A stretch of 64,000 nucleotides of DNA from JBEVJK01 sp963791325 (GTDB lineage: Bacteria; Pseudomonadota; Alphaproteobacteria; Rhizobiales; Rhizobiaceae): the NCBI GenBank assembly GCA_963791325.1, contig CAWBRU010000002.1, forward strand, positions 466,209 through 530,208, given 5' to 3'. The notes beneath the pieces were generated by a model. That model had not been told where the DNA came from. It ran no database searches and saw only the letters and a list, made by a program, of their open reading frames with translations. Position numbers and translations under genes: made by a program. Numbering within the stretch: position 1 is the first letter of the stretch; the number at the start of each line of letters is the position of its first letter. Below, in pieces: positions 30,262 to 41,722 of the stretch.

Positions 30262-31269
30262 TTAGGAAAACAGCAGCGACGACAATTTGCGCCGCGCGGC
30301 GAGCGTCGCCTCGTCGGCAAAGCCCCAGGCCTCGAACAGCTTGAGCAGCTGCGCCCGCGCGCCGTCATCGTTCCAGCCGCGGTCGGCCTTGACGATGGCC
30401 AGCAGAAGGTCGGCTGCTTCGCCGCGCTTGCCCTCGGCGTTGCGGACCATGGCGAGATCGAAGCGGGCCTGGTGGTCGCCCGGATCGGCGTCAAGCCGGC
30501 GCTCGAGTTCGGCGGCGTTGGACAGCCCCGCGGCCTGCTCAGCCAGCGCCATCTTGGCGCGCACGGCAGCCAGCGCCGGCGCCTCCGGCTGGCCTTGGGG
30601 TGCGCCGGCGAGCACCTGCGCGGCGCCTTCGGCATTGCCGGATTCAAACATCAGATCGGCAAGCCCGCCCAGCGCCTCGACATTTTCCGGCTGCTCGGCG
30701 AGGACGTCCGACAAGATCTCCGCGGCGAGCTGAGCGTCGCCGGCCTGGCGCGCCTCGGCCGCGGCCGCCAGCGCCTCGGCGACGCCGGCTTGCCCGCCAT
30801 CCTTGCCGGCCACCCGCTCGATGAACTCGCGGATCTGGCTTTCGGGAACCGCTCCCATGAAGCCGTCGACCGGGCGCCCGTCCTTGAACGCGATCACGGC
30901 CGGGATCGACTGGATGCCGAGCTGACCGGGGATTGTCGGGTGGTCGTCGATGTTCATCTTCACCAGTTTCACCCGCCCGCGCGCCTCGCGCACCGCTTTC
31001 TCCAGCGCCGGGGTGAGCTGCTTGCACGGACCGCACCACGGCGCCCAGAAATCGACCAGCACCGCCTGCTTGCGCGATTCCTGCAGCACGTCCTGGGCGA
31101 AGCCTGCCGTGGTGGTGTCGCGGATCAAGTCTGCCGGGGACGGGTCGCCGACGCCGGGCGCCGTGGGGGGCGCCGCCGGCGCCTGGGTACCGCCGGGGGC
31201 CGTGCCGAAGGCGACGTTCGAGGGCTGGTAGCCGCCTGAAGCCCGGTAGGGATTGCTCGAATTGCTCAT
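30262..31269 (-). CDS. Thioredoxin-TPR protein, CnoX/YbbN-like
   Basis: A 335-residue protein with a Gly/Pro-rich N-terminal segment, a thioredoxin fold (about 50-155) and C-terminal TPR-like repeats. The active site is WAPWCGPCK (Cys79, Cys82), unlike E. coli CnoX which lacks the full CxxC, so redox activity is expected. CnoX-type proteins guard substrates for the chaperonin and DnaK. The start MSNSSNPYRASGG at 31269 matches the family. Confidence 0.9.
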   Translation of the reverse strand: MSNSSNPYRASGGYQPSNVAFGTAPGGTQAPAAPPTAPGVGDPSPADLIRDTTTAGFAQDVLQESRKQAVLVDFWAPWCGPCKQLTPALEKAVREARGRVKLVKMNIDDHPTIPGQLGIQSIPAVIAFKDGRPVDGFMGAVPESQIREFIERVAGKDGGQAGVAEALAAAAEARQAGDAQLAAEILSDVLAEQPENVEALGGLADLMFESGNAEGAAQVLAGAPQGQPEAPALAAVRAKMALAEQAAGLSNAAELERRLDADPGDHQARFDLAMVRNAEGKRGEAADLLLAIVKADRGWNDDGARAQLLKLFEAWGFADEATLAARRKLSSLLFS

Positions 31270-31345
31270 GTCCGTCCTTTGCAGCTTGCCCGGCGCCTCA
31301 GCCCACCGGCGGGCGGGCGCGGTGATTCCGGCCAGCATGTGGCGA

Positions 31346-31846
31346 TCATTCGGAGACTTTCAAGATAGCAGGTTCATGGCCGGTTGCGCGCAGAAATCGG
31401 ACGAGATCGTCGCGCCCGATCTGGGTGGTGGCGTCATTGGTGAGCGGATGGGCGTTGATCAGCGCGTGCTGCATCAGCGCGCTGTCCAGCACCACTTTCA
31501 CCTGGCCGCCGCGGTCGTTCAGGGCGCCGAACGCGGTCACAGCGCCGGGCGTGACGCCGAGCAGCGCGACCAGCGCCTCGGGCTTGCCGAAGGATAGCCG
31601 GCTTTGCGCGCCGAGCGTCTTGTGCAGGGTCTTCAAATCGATCACCGCCTCTTCCTCGGCGGTGACGAGAAAAAAGTTGTCCTTCTTGTCCTTGAGGAAC
31701 AGGTTCTTGGTGTGCCCGCCGGCGAGCTCGCCGCGCAGCGTCTGCGATTGAGCAACGGTGAACAGCGGCGCGTGCGTCACCGTGGTCACGGCGATGCCGA
31801 GCTCGTCCAGGAAGGCAAACAGGTCAGCGGCGCCGGCTGGGGTCAT
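31346..31846 (-). CDS. Prolyl-tRNA deacylase, ProX/YbaK type (Ala-tRNA-Pro editing)
   Basis: A 166-residue stand-alone editing domain. It has THAPLFTVAQSQTLRGELAG, HTKNLFLKDKKDNFFLVTA with the catalytic Lys, FGKPEALVALLGVTPGAVTA, and DSALMQHALINAHPLTND near the end. Such trans-editing enzymes hydrolyse Ala-tRNA-Pro or Cys-tRNA-Pro formed by prolyl-tRNA synthetase. It is transcribed away from the tRNA-Gly gene. Confidence 0.92.
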   Translation of the reverse strand: MTPAGAADLFAFLDELGIAVTTVTHAPLFTVAQSQTLRGELAGGHTKNLFLKDKKDNFFLVTAEEEAVIDLKTLHKTLGAQSRLSFGKPEALVALLGVTPGAVTAFGALNDRGGQVKVVLDSALMQHALINAHPLTNDATTQIGRDDLVRFLRATGHEPAILKVSE

Positions 31847-31975
31847 CGGGGGCGGGATCCGGAAAATTGCGCTTCTGCTTTAGGGCAAGTTCCGGGCCTG
31901 GGGGAAGCGTTTTTCCCTGTTGCAATCGCGTGAGGCTTCGGCCATATAGGCGCGGCTGCGGCTCGCGCCGCACGA

Positions 31976-32050
31976 GCGGGTGTAGCTCAGGGGTAGAGCA
32001 CAACCTTGCCAAGGTTGGGGTCGAGGGTTCGAATCCCTTCGCCCGCTCCA
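31976..32050 (+). tRNA. tRNA-Gly (anticodon GCC)
   Basis: The 75-base sequence folds as a cloverleaf: acceptor GCGGGTG/CGCCCGC, D-arm GCTCAGGGGTAGAGC, anticodon stem-loop ACCTTGCCAAGGT with GCC, T-arm GGGTTCGAATCCC, discriminator T and encoded CCA. It marks the boundary between the backbone and the accessory region. Confidence 0.98.
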
Positions 32051-32069
32051 AATTTCCAAGTCTCCAAAG

Positions 32070-32091
32070 CCGCGGAATTCCGCGGTTTTTT
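32070..32091 (+). terminator. Rho-independent terminator after tRNA-Gly
   Basis: CCGCGG-AATT-CCGCGG forms a 6-bp GC stem followed directly by TTTTTT, 20 bases after the tRNA. Confidence 0.85.
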
Positions 32092-32531
32092 CGTTTTCTG
32101 GGCGGTTGAAATCGCAGGGGCAGCATGCCGCTGGCGGGCGAGGGTTACAAGCGGGTCACAAGTTCGCGAATTCGAGTAGTGTGAAATCGCGGCGTCAGCA
32201 GAGTGCAAAGGAATATCCCCCAGTCGTGCGAAACTGACCCGAAGGCTATCTTTCACGTCCTCGCTCCGAATGACTGCTTTGCGCCGCCTATGTCGGTCGT
32301 AGCGGTAGCCTTTGCCGTTGCCCGAACGCATCGGCGGCGAACACGCTGTACGTCTCCTTTGCGCCGCCAATGTCGGCCGTTGAGGTGAGCTCTGTCGCCG
32401 CCTGAAGCAGACCTTGCCGTCGACCATGTTGGAGGTCGCAGCTGCGCCATCTGCACACATTCGTGGCCGCTTGGTTGAATCACCTTGACGAACGGTCGGC
32501 CCGGGACCGCGCCTCACAACGATGCAGCGGC
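32092..32531. other. Intergenic region with two copies of a short motif
   Basis: No convincing gene is present in 440 bases. A segment CTTTGCGCCGCC-ATGTCGG occurs twice (from about 32277 and 32357), each followed by similar sequence, resembling fragments of a dispersed repeat. The long minus-strand frame here is an antisense-tRNA artefact. Confidence 0.5.
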
Positions 32532-34282
32532 TCATTCGGGCAGACCGCTCTTTCGCAAAGCTACGCTGAGCGCTTTCGTCGACGGACGCCCGGCCAACGG
32601 CCCCCGTTCGAATACACCCACCGTAAAGCCCGGTGCGATCTTCAGCAGCCGCTGCGCCGCCGCGCGCGCTTCCGCAAGGTTGCCGAGATTGAATTGGCTT
32701 ATCACCAAATACGCATGGGACACGCTAAAGTGAGGGTTTGCCTGGATTGCCAGCGTCGAGTAGACGGCGGCCTCGGCGAAACGGTCGGTGAACAAATAGG
32801 CGATCGCAAGCGCACAGTAGGGGTGATAGTTCAAAGGATCGAACGGACTGAGCCGCAGGGCCTTCAGGGCGTGTTCGATCTGCGCGTTCATGCTGTTCAC
32901 TGTGGGCGTTCGCCAGGGCGCTGAAACCGAATGTCAGAGCCGAATTGCTGTCCAGTTTCAGCGCCCTGTCGAGCACTCCGATCGCTCCTTCATAGTCACG
33001 GGTGATATTGGCGTGGACGAAAGCCGCGATGCTCAACGCCTGCGCATCGTTCGCGCCAATGCTCAGAGCAATGTCGGCATGCTCCAGCGCGGCGGCCCTG
33101 TCCTCAGGATGGAAGCCGCCGCGAAAGAAGCGTTGCTCATGACCCCACGCAGCATAGCCGTGGGCCGTAGCGTAGTTCGGGTCGAGCCTCAGGGCCTCGT
33201 TGAGGAGACGCAGTGCCTCGTCTGTGTCGGCGGGGGTGTTCGCGTGGACATGTGGCATAGCGCGGAGATACAGGTCATAGGCGTTGAGGCTGCCGGGCCG
33301 CTTGCGGCGCGCCCGGTCGATCTCGGCGCGTCGCAGCGACGGCTCGATCGCACCGACGATGTTCTCGGTCAGTCTGTCCTGCAGGTCGAAAATGTCCTCG
33401 ACCGCGCCCTCGAACTTGTCGGCCCAGATATGGGTCGCGGAAGCTGCCTCGATCAGTTGTCCGGTGATGCGCAGCCGGTTTGCGGCTTTGCGGACGCTTC
33501 CTTCGAGCACGTACCGGACGCCAAGTTCCTTGGCGACCTGGCGTATGTCCACATTCTTGCCCTTGTAGGCGAAGGTGGAATTCTTGGCGATGACGAAAAG
33601 GCCGGCGACCTTCGACAGACTGGTGATCAGGTCTTCGACAAGCCCGTCAGCGAAATAATCCTGCTCCGGGTCGCCGCTCATGTTGGTGAACGGCAACACG
33701 GCGATCGAGGGTCTGCTCGGCAACGCCAAAGCATCGTGCGATGGCTTGTCGGACGCCATCTGCGTGTCGTCCAGCAACACTCGGAAGACACGGATCGGAG
33801 TGGTCGATGTTTTTTAACTCCCGGTCGCCCATATCTTCGAATGCGAGGCCAAGCCGCTCGCCGATGTGATCGCGGACCGAAGCGGAAATCGCGATGCCGC
33901 CGGGCGGGGCTATACCCTCTAGGCGCGCCGCCACGTTCACACCGTCCCCGAATATGTCGTCGCCGTCGACGATCACGTCGCCCAGGTTGATGCCCACGCG
34001 GAACTCGATGCGGCGGTCTTGCGGCACGTTCTCGTTGCGCCCGGGCATGGCCCGTTGGATCTCAGCCGAACAGGCAACCGCATTCACGACGCTCGGAAAC
34101 TCCACCAACATGCCGTCGCCGGTGACTTTGACTATGCGGCCATGATGCTCAGCGATCTTACTGTCGACAAGTTCCCGGCGATGCGCCTTCAGCGAAGTCA
34201 GCGTGCCCACCTCGTCGAGGCCCATCAGACGGCTGAAACCGACCACGTCGGCCGAGAGGATCGCAGAAAGTCGGCGCTCCAT
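32532..34282 (-). pseudogene. Class III adenylate/guanylate cyclase with TolB-like and TPR regions, two frameshifts
   Basis: The N-terminal cyclase domain starts MERRLSAILSADVVGFSRLM and keeps the metal site SADVVGFSR, VKVTGDGMLVEF and FGDGVNVAARLEG. After GDRELKNID (about 33806) one extra base shifts the frame; it continues with PSIAVLPFTNMSGDPEQDYF and FADGLVEDLITSLSKVAGLF, the TolB-like region, then TPR repeats. A second +1 shift near 32867 separates the last repeats (HALKALRLSPFDPLNYHPY). Repaired, the protein is about 582 residues, typical of this soluble cyclase architecture. A truncated cyclase-domain protein could still be made. Confidence 0.85.
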
Positions 34283-34540
34283 CGGGTACCGCCTTGATGT
34301 TGTGAACAACCGGGGCAACGTAGCTTCTTTCCAAGCAGAGGTCATCAAGATCGAGCCGGAGATTTACAGCGCGCTCGACTCGCAAGTGGTGGCGGTGGTG
34401 TGTACCGGTTCGTCGCTAGTGGTTGAAGTCTGACCCTTGATGCCCCTTCTCTCACTCGAAATGGAGCGGACGCGGTGTTATCTTAAGCGCAGGGTCGAGA
34501 GTTGGTCCGGCGAAGGCGGAAGTAGCGTTGGGAGGAGAAG

Positions 34541-35851
34541 TTGTTCAGGGGAACGTGCATCGGTCTTTTGCTGGGTTTCGCCTGGGTGCAGGGCGGTGAT
34601 CCGGCTTCGGCTACTGAGCTAACCATCCTGTGGTCCGACTGGGACCCGGCGAACTACCTTCAGGAGTTGGTCAACGAGTATGAGAAGGAAACCGGGGTCA
34701 AGGTAACGGTCGAAACCACGGCGTGGCCCGGTTTTCAGACCAAGGCGTTCGCTGAATTCAATGCCAAGGGCGACGCTTACGACATGATCGTCGGCGACTC
34801 GCAGTGGCTCGGGGCTGCCTCGACCGGCGGTCACTATGTCGAACTGACCGACTTCTTTGCCAAGCACGAGGTCGCCAAGCTGATGGCGCCGGCCACCGTA
34901 AAGTTCTATGCCGAGTATCCGGGAAACAGCGGCAGATATTGGGCGATTCCGCTCCAGGGGGACGCCATAGGCTGGGCCTACCGCAAGGACTGGTTCGAGG
35001 ACCCAAAGGAAATGAAGGCGTTCAAAGAAAGGTATGGCTACGACCTCTCTGTGCCAAAGACATTTAAGGAAATGCGTGACATCGCTGAGTTCTTCCATCG
35101 TCCCGATGAGAACAAGTATGGGATCGGCATCTACACCGACAACTCGGGCGACGCGTTGGCGGGGGGATTTGGCAGTGTGCTCTTTTCCTATGGCGGCGAG
35201 TTCGGCGACTATGCGACCTATGAGGTTGAGGGAATTGTCAACTCGGAGCGGGCCGTCGCAGCGTTGGACGCCTACAAGGAGCTTTACAAGTTTACGCCGC
35301 CGGGCTGGGCGAGCGCCAACTTTGTCGAGGACAACCAGGCAATCACCGAGAATCTCGCTGCGATGAGCATGAACTTCTTCGCCACCTTCCCACCGCTGGT
35401 CAACGAGGCCGCCAACCCGAACGCCAAGGAAACCGGCTTCTTTGCCAATCCGGCCGGCCCAAATGGCGATCAGTTTGCCGCCCTTGGTGGACAAGGCATC
35501 TCGATTGTTTCCTACTCGCAAAAGCAGAAGGACGCCTTCAAGTTCCTGGAGTGGTTCATCAAAGACGACACACAAAAGAAGTGGGCGGAGCTTGGCGGCT
35601 ATACGTGCAGTGCTGCGGTTCTTCAGTCGGAAGCATTCCAGAACGCCACGCCGTATAACAAGGCGTTCTACGAAAGTATGTTCAAGGTGAAGGACTTCTG
35701 GGCCGTTCCGGAATACGCTGAATTGCTGCTGCAGCTAAATCAGCGCGTTCATCCCTATATCACCGGTCAAGGGAGTAGTACTGCGAAGGAGACCTTGGAT
35801 GCGCTTGCTGCCGACTGGAACGTCACTTTCAAGAAATATGGTCGCCGGTAG
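34541..35851 (+). CDS. Extracellular solute-binding protein, family 1 (sugar ABC type)
   Basis: This 436-residue protein has a signal peptide (IGLLLGFAWVQGGDPASA, cleavage near residue 25) and a type 1 periplasmic binding fold (TELTILWSDWDPANYLQELV, GDAYDMIVGDSQWLGAASTG, RYWAIPLQGDAIGWAYRKDW). It should bind a sugar or polyol for ABC import. No permease or ATPase gene lies in this window, so it is an orphan here. The start is TTG at 34541 with GGAGGAG 4 bases upstream; no ATG is available. It is intact between two broken cyclase genes. Confidence 0.9.
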   Translation: MFRGTCIGLLLGFAWVQGGDPASATELTILWSDWDPANYLQELVNEYEKETGVKVTVETTAWPGFQTKAFAEFNAKGDAYDMIVGDSQWLGAASTGGHYVELTDFFAKHEVAKLMAPATVKFYAEYPGNSGRYWAIPLQGDAIGWAYRKDWFEDPKEMKAFKERYGYDLSVPKTFKEMRDIAEFFHRPDENKYGIGIYTDNSGDALAGGFGSVLFSYGGEFGDYATYEVEGIVNSERAVAALDAYKELYKFTPPGWASANFVEDNQAITENLAAMSMNFFATFPPLVNEAANPNAKETGFFANPAGPNGDQFAALGGQGISIVSYSQKQKDAFKFLEWFIKDDTQKKWAELGGYTCSAAVLQSEAFQNATPYNKAFYESMFKVKDFWAVPEYAELLLQLNQRVHPYITGQGSSTAKETLDALAADWNVTFKKYGRR

Positions 35852-35876
35852 TTCATCGGGCGGTCGGGACGGACGG

Positions 35877-36193
35877 AGTTCCCACCCTGGATATAGGCTT
35901 CCAAATCAGCGAAGGGAATGATTGAGAGCCCATCTGACCAGAAGAGGCGGCCGGAGCCTTGGTGGAAGCAGCAGAAGAAATGCTCTTCTTTATATCACAG
36001 CTGGCGAACTGACTGGATGGTGATTGCGGAATTCGACGAGGGTGCTGACGTGGTTCCCGTAGCTCTTGTAGTCGGCGCGTCGGGTGCGGTGTCGAATGTA
36101 AAGACCGTGGGCGCATATACCGGCGCGGAATTCAAGATTGCCCAACAAAAAGTGGGGAAGATTGCAACTTCCTACAAAGCCCCGGCCGGATAA
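35877..36193 (+). pseudogene. Remnant of a GYD-domain protein gene
   Basis: Fragments in different frames together resemble a GYD-domain protein of about 100 residues. They are ESPSDQKR, AAGALVEAAEEMLFF in a second frame, YITAGE in a third, and the well-kept C-terminal part DWMVIAEFDEGADVVPVALV, VVGASGAVSNVKTVGAY and TGAEFK in the first. At least two frameshifts are needed and the start is lost. It begins 26 bases after the binding-protein gene. Function of GYD proteins is unknown. Confidence 0.55.
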
Positions 36194-36378
36194 GTAGATC
36201 CAAATCCTCTGGCGGCGGATCGAACCCTCCACCGTCAGGTTCGTCCACGATTCTACTACACTCTTCCGCTCGCCCCCTCTCCTGGCGCTTGAAGATTTAG
36301 TGGTCGGAGTTGATCTTCTGCTCGAACGATAAGGGGTCTGCTTAGTCATCACGACTGCAAATTGTCGGGATCCACGCC

Positions 36379-38236
36379 TCACGCCAGCGCCGGCAGCAGC
36401 GCTTGAAACCGTGGATTGTTGCTAAGGGCATCGAAATCTGGGTCTGTACGCATCAATGCTTTTCGTTGATGACTTAGGCGCGGCACTAGACGCTCAAGGA
36501 GTTCAATCGACTGGTCGAAATCGCCAATCAGGGAATACACGCAGGCCGATATTGTATTGCACTGTCGGATCGTCTGGATCGATCGCGAGAGCGCGGGAGG
36601 CCCATTCTCGTGCGCGGTTAACGTCGCCAAGGTCCGTCAACGCAACGGCGCCTACATAGGCAGCCATCGAGCTTTCCGGATGCCGCTCAAGTACATGTTC
36701 GGACTCGCTCCAGCAGTCGCCGCGCTGTTGTCTTGACGTCGGCTCGACGTCCAAGGGTATTTTGCGCTTGACGGAGAATGAGCAGGGCCCGACAGTCCGC
36801 CGGCATCAGTTCGGCCGCTCGCTCTGAATATTGTGCTGCTTTCTCGAAATCGCCTTGCGTTAGCCAAAACCACGCATAGTCGTTGTGCGCTTCAAACAGA
36901 GTGGGATCCAGGGCAAGCGCCTGTTCGAACTCCGCCATCGCCTCGGTGTTCCGTTGGCAGTTGTATAGTGCGAGGCCACGGGCGGAATGCGCGTCGGCCA
37001 GTTTGGGATCGAGCTGCAGCGCCTTCGCGCTGGTCGCCAGAATGTCATCGAGCGCGATGTCCACATTGTGATAAACATATAGAACTGAATCGCAGCTCGC
37101 GATGCCCGCATAGGCGCGGGCATAGAGCGGATCGAGTTCCGCGGCCTTGGCGAACATGCGTCGCGCCAGCAATGTATAGGACTTTGTGCGCATGTGGAAG
37201 AAATGCCGGCCCTGCAGGTAGTAGGTATATGCCTCGATATTCGTCCGTGGCCGCTGCGCTGATCACTCACGCTCTTCCGGCAGCAGCTTGATCTTCAGCT
37301 GTTCGACAATCGCATGAGTGATCTCGTCCTGGATAGCAAAGATATCGGTCAGGTCGCGATCGTAGCGATCGGCCCAGATGTGCGTACCGTCATTGCCGTT
37401 GACGAGCTGGGCATTGATGCGGACTCGCTGGCCGGCCCTTCGAACGCTCCCCTCCAAGACTGTCTTGACCTTGAAGCGCTTGCTTACCTCCTGCACGTCG
37501 ACGGATTTGCCCTTGTAGGTGAAAACCGAGTTGCGGGCGATGACCGACAGACCGGATATCTTCGACAGGTCGGTGATGATGTCCTCGGTCATGCCGTCCG
37601 AGAAATATTCCTGCTCGGGATCGCCGCTCATGTTGTCGAAGGGCAGCACGGCGATCGACGGCTTTTCCGTTGCCAGCGCTGCGATGAGGCGTCGCGCGAG
37701 TCGCGTATGGCGCTGAGAAGAGGTCGACATTATAGACGCGAACCGGCCGGTCGATGTTCTTCAGCATCTGCTCGCCGGTGTCCTCGAAGGTGAGGTCAAG
37801 CCGGTTGCCGATGTGGTCGCGAACAGACCGGAGACGGCGATGCCGCCGGGCTGAGCAAGGCTCTCGAGCGCGCCGCCACGTTGACGCCGTCTCCGTAGAT
37901 GTCGTCATCTTCGACAATGATGTCGCCGAGATTGACGCCGATGCGGAATTCGATTCGGCGGTCTTCCGGCACGTCGACGTTGCGCTCGCGCATCTTGCGC
38001 TGGATCTCGGTGGCACAGGCAACGGCATTCACCACGCTCGGGAATTCGACCAGCATGCCGTCGCCGGTGACCTTGACGATGCGCCCCTGGTGCTCGGCGA
38101 TCTTGGCGTCGGCCATCTCGCGCCGATGCGTCTTCAGAGCCGACAGCGTACCCGCCTCGTCCAGCCCCATGAGGCGGCTGTAGCCAACCACATCGGCAGC
38201 GAGGATGGCTGCCATTCTGCGCTGAACGGGATTCAC
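36379..38236 (-). pseudogene. Second class III cyclase with TolB-like and TPR regions, multiply broken
   Basis: A paralogue of the gene at 32532. The N-terminus (RRMAAILAADVVGYSRLMGL, IVKVTGDGMLVEFPS, YGDGVNVAAR) is followed in other frames by SVRDHIGNRLDLTFEDTGEQ, SIAVLPFDNMSGDPEQEYFS, KVKTVLEGSVRRAGQRVRIN and several TPR segments ending DALSNNPRFQALLPALA. I count at least six interruptions, including a stop after LLPEERE near 37263. The order of domains is intact, so this is decay by small changes rather than rearrangement. Confidence 0.85.
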
Positions 38237-38547
38237 AGGTCGTCGTCGCCTCCGAGGGTGATTTTACTCCACAATCTGCTGGATAGGGAGTGCGGCGGCA
38301 CATTCCATAGGCATCATCAGAAAACAGGACGTGCTAGCGTCCCCGATAAGCAAGTTCCGGCATTTCCTTTATCTCGGCGATGCCGAAGTCCGCTGTGGAT
38401 CAGTCGAAGATGTGGATCTTACCTCACAGAATATCTGCTATCGCGTTCTGGACGCCAGAAGTTGACGATCGGCTTCCGGCCCCCTTCAGTCATTCCCCAG
38501 CGCAATTTTCGATGACGGCCTTTGGCGCAGGGCAGACCTAGCGAAAA

Positions 38548-38700
38548 AAATTCGAGTTCGCGACGGCATCTAGATTTTATATCGCCGGCCCATACACCAT
38601 GCGCAGGTTTCAAGTTTTTCGTGGGCCGAAAGACCCAGGCGTCGACGGCGCAGAAGCAATGTGGGGGGGAGTCTGCGAATGTTCGCGCGTGGAGCATTGC
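38548..38700 (+). repeat. Diverged repeat, copy A
   Basis: Three blocks recur in the same order and orientation at 43070-43225: TTCGAGTTCGC-ACGGCAT, CCATACACC-T-CGCA-GTT-CA, and GTGGG-GGGA-GT-TGCGAA followed by TCGCGCGTG. Between blocks the two copies differ strongly. The two copies lie on either side of groESL and the Tim44-like gene. Confidence 0.5.
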
Positions 38701-38815
38701 CCTCACGTGGCATGCCGGCCGCAGGTGGATAGGCCCCTATAGGCAAGCAGCCTCAAGCCAGAACGAAACTTCGACGCGCCCCGCTTCTAGGTCAGCCAGG
38801 CGAACGGGACGGCAG

Positions 38816-38839
38816 TCCGCGCCCTTCCGGGCGCGGACA
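38816..38839 (-). terminator. Hairpin downstream of groEL
   Basis: GTCCGCGCCC and GGGCGCGGAC form a perfect 10-bp stem with a 4-base TTCC loop, 13 bases after the groEL stop. A T-run is lacking, so termination efficiency is uncertain. Confidence 0.6.
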
Positions 38840-38852
38840 GATCCGTTCCTCG

Positions 38853-40481
<1,629 letters not shown>

Positions 40482-40528
40482 CTACCTGCTCCTTCAACCG
40501 GCAAAGTCCGTGTGTTCTATGCGACCAG

Positions 40529-40843
40529 CTAGGCAGCCTTCTTCGCCTTGGCCTTGGCCTCGATCACCCCCATCACGTCGGACTCCTTCATGATCATCAG
40601 ATCCTCGCCATCGAGCCTGATTTCGGTGCCCGACCATTTGCCGAACAGGATGCGGTCGCCGACCCTGACGTCGAGCGGCTGCAGTTGGCCACTTTCATCG
40701 CGCGCGCCGGGGCCGGCGGCGAGGACCTCGCCTTCCTGCGGCTTCTCCTTGGCCGTGTCGGGGATGATAATGCCACCGGCCGTCTTTTCCTCGGCCTCGA
40801 TGCGGCGGACCAGAATACGGTCGTGCAATGGACGAAATGTCAT
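40529..40843 (-). CDS. groES: 10 kDa co-chaperonin GroES
   Basis: The 104-residue product begins MTFRPLHDRILVRRIEAEEK, has the mobile loop EEKTAGGIIIPDTAKEKPQ and the conserved GEVLAAGPG and DRILFGKWSGTEI. GroES caps GroEL. A GAGGAGAACGAC site precedes the ATG at 40843. The same frame stays open another 51 codons upstream to the CIRCE, but the family start is at MTFRPLHDR. The 5' leader is therefore about 150 bases. Confidence 0.97.
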   Translation of the reverse strand: MTFRPLHDRILVRRIEAEEKTAGGIIIPDTAKEKPQEGEVLAAGPGARDESGQLQPLDVRVGDRILFGKWSGTEIRLDGEDLMIMKESDVMGVIEAKAKAKKAA

Positions 40844-40989
40844 GTCGTTCTCCTCGTGAGCAAACAGATTTTTCGAGACCTCCCTCCGCGCTAAATCCAA
40901 GCCAATCAGACGCGGGCGCGTCACCCGTTCGGCATCGCGCAGATCGATCTGGACCTTGGTTTCGCGGTTCAAGAGGTCTGCGAGGCTTT

Positions 40990-41016
40990 TTAGCACTCGT
41001 CACCCGAGAGTGCTAG
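40990..41016 (-). promoter_or_regulatory. CIRCE operator (HrcA binding site) of groESL
   Basis: TTAGCACTC-N9-GAGTGCTAG matches the CIRCE consensus except for the last base. It sits about 147 bases upstream of groES, implying HrcA repression released by heat stress. Confidence 0.95.
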
Positions 41017-41023
41017 CGGAAAG

Positions 41024-41029
41024 AGTTTA
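41024..41029 (-). promoter_or_regulatory. Possible -10 element of the groESL promoter
   Basis: TAAACT on the minus strand lies 7 bases upstream of the CIRCE, so transcription would start at or inside the operator, the usual arrangement. No convincing -35 is visible at the right distance. Confidence 0.35.
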
Positions 41030-41256
41030 CCAGCGGACTTCCCCCTATCGGCTTGGATCGCATCTGCTCGAATGCCGGCCCACCCTTTACGGCCCGTCAT
41101 TCGCCGGCTCATCGGCACGCGCTCGCCGTGGGCGCGGTTGCGGGTCCAGTCCGAGACCAGTGCCGCTTCCTCCTTAGGGCCGCTGATCGTTGCCTTCGGC
41201 GGAGGCGTGCTCGACCTGACGGCGCCGTTCACTTGATCCGCGAGGAGGCCGAGCAC

Positions 41257-41469
41257 CTAATTCAGCAACTCCACACTCCGCCGGGTGCCCGCGTTTACCC
41301 CGAAGTCGAATGTACTGAGATCGACGCCTGGAAGAAGGGAGTCGCCCCGCAGCGGCAGGATGCGGCGGAAAAGTTCCTTGTTGTCCTCGCCCATTTCGGT
41401 CGGCTCATGGATGGCATAGGCACCGTGGCTCAGCCAATTGAGAGCCCGGTTGAACAGTGACCTGTCTTC
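41257..41469 (-). pseudogene. Possible remnant of a GH108-type lysozyme gene
   Basis: A frame without a start codon reads LFNRALNWLSHGAYAIHEPT, then ELFRRILPLRGDSLLPGVDL and STFDFGVNAGTRRSVELLN before a TAG. The FDFGVNAGTRRSV segment resembles the FDFAVNSG motif of phage-type N-acetylmuramidases (GH108), and the upstream part could be a changed HEGGY region. The stop lies where the family usually has Gln. The assignment is tentative. Confidence 0.35.
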
Positions 41470-41722
41470 CTCGTTATCCGAGCGCCTTCAGGTAGAAGCA
41501 TGCGGCGCGGTGGTAGTTGCCGAACAGACCGGCTGCGTGCTGCGCCAATGAGCTGGCGCATCGAACATCCCGCCTCCTTGCAACGAGGACGGGATATTAC
41601 CATATCCAGTGCAGCGGACCGGGCCCCTCTGGCGAAGTTTTTCAACTGTCGCGATGTCGGACCGTTTGGATATCGGCCCGCTCTGCGATGTTCCTGAGCG
41701 GGCAACCGGAGGAACGGTTGCC

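Larger units (their letters stand above)
38237..38852. other. Gene-free region between the second cyclase and groEL
   Basis: No protein-coding gene is supported in these 616 bases. It holds a diverged repeat copy (38548-38700) shared with the region at 43070, and the groEL terminator at its right end. Confidence 0.5.

Noticed and set aside
29140..30344. Extension of the dnaE2 frame to about 1500 codons
   Set aside because: The extra part is antisense to the Trm112 and LON-domain genes and exists only because of the frameshift near 28950.
31987..32535. Minus-strand frame of 182 codons ending EGIRTLDPNLGKVVLYP
   Set aside because: This ending is the well-known artefact obtained by translating the antisense of a tRNA gene; the rest has no family resemblance.
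40844..40996. 51-codon in-frame extension upstream of groES
   Set aside because: It would start inside the CIRCE operator, GroES proteins begin at MTFRPLHDR, and a GAGGAG site precedes that ATG.
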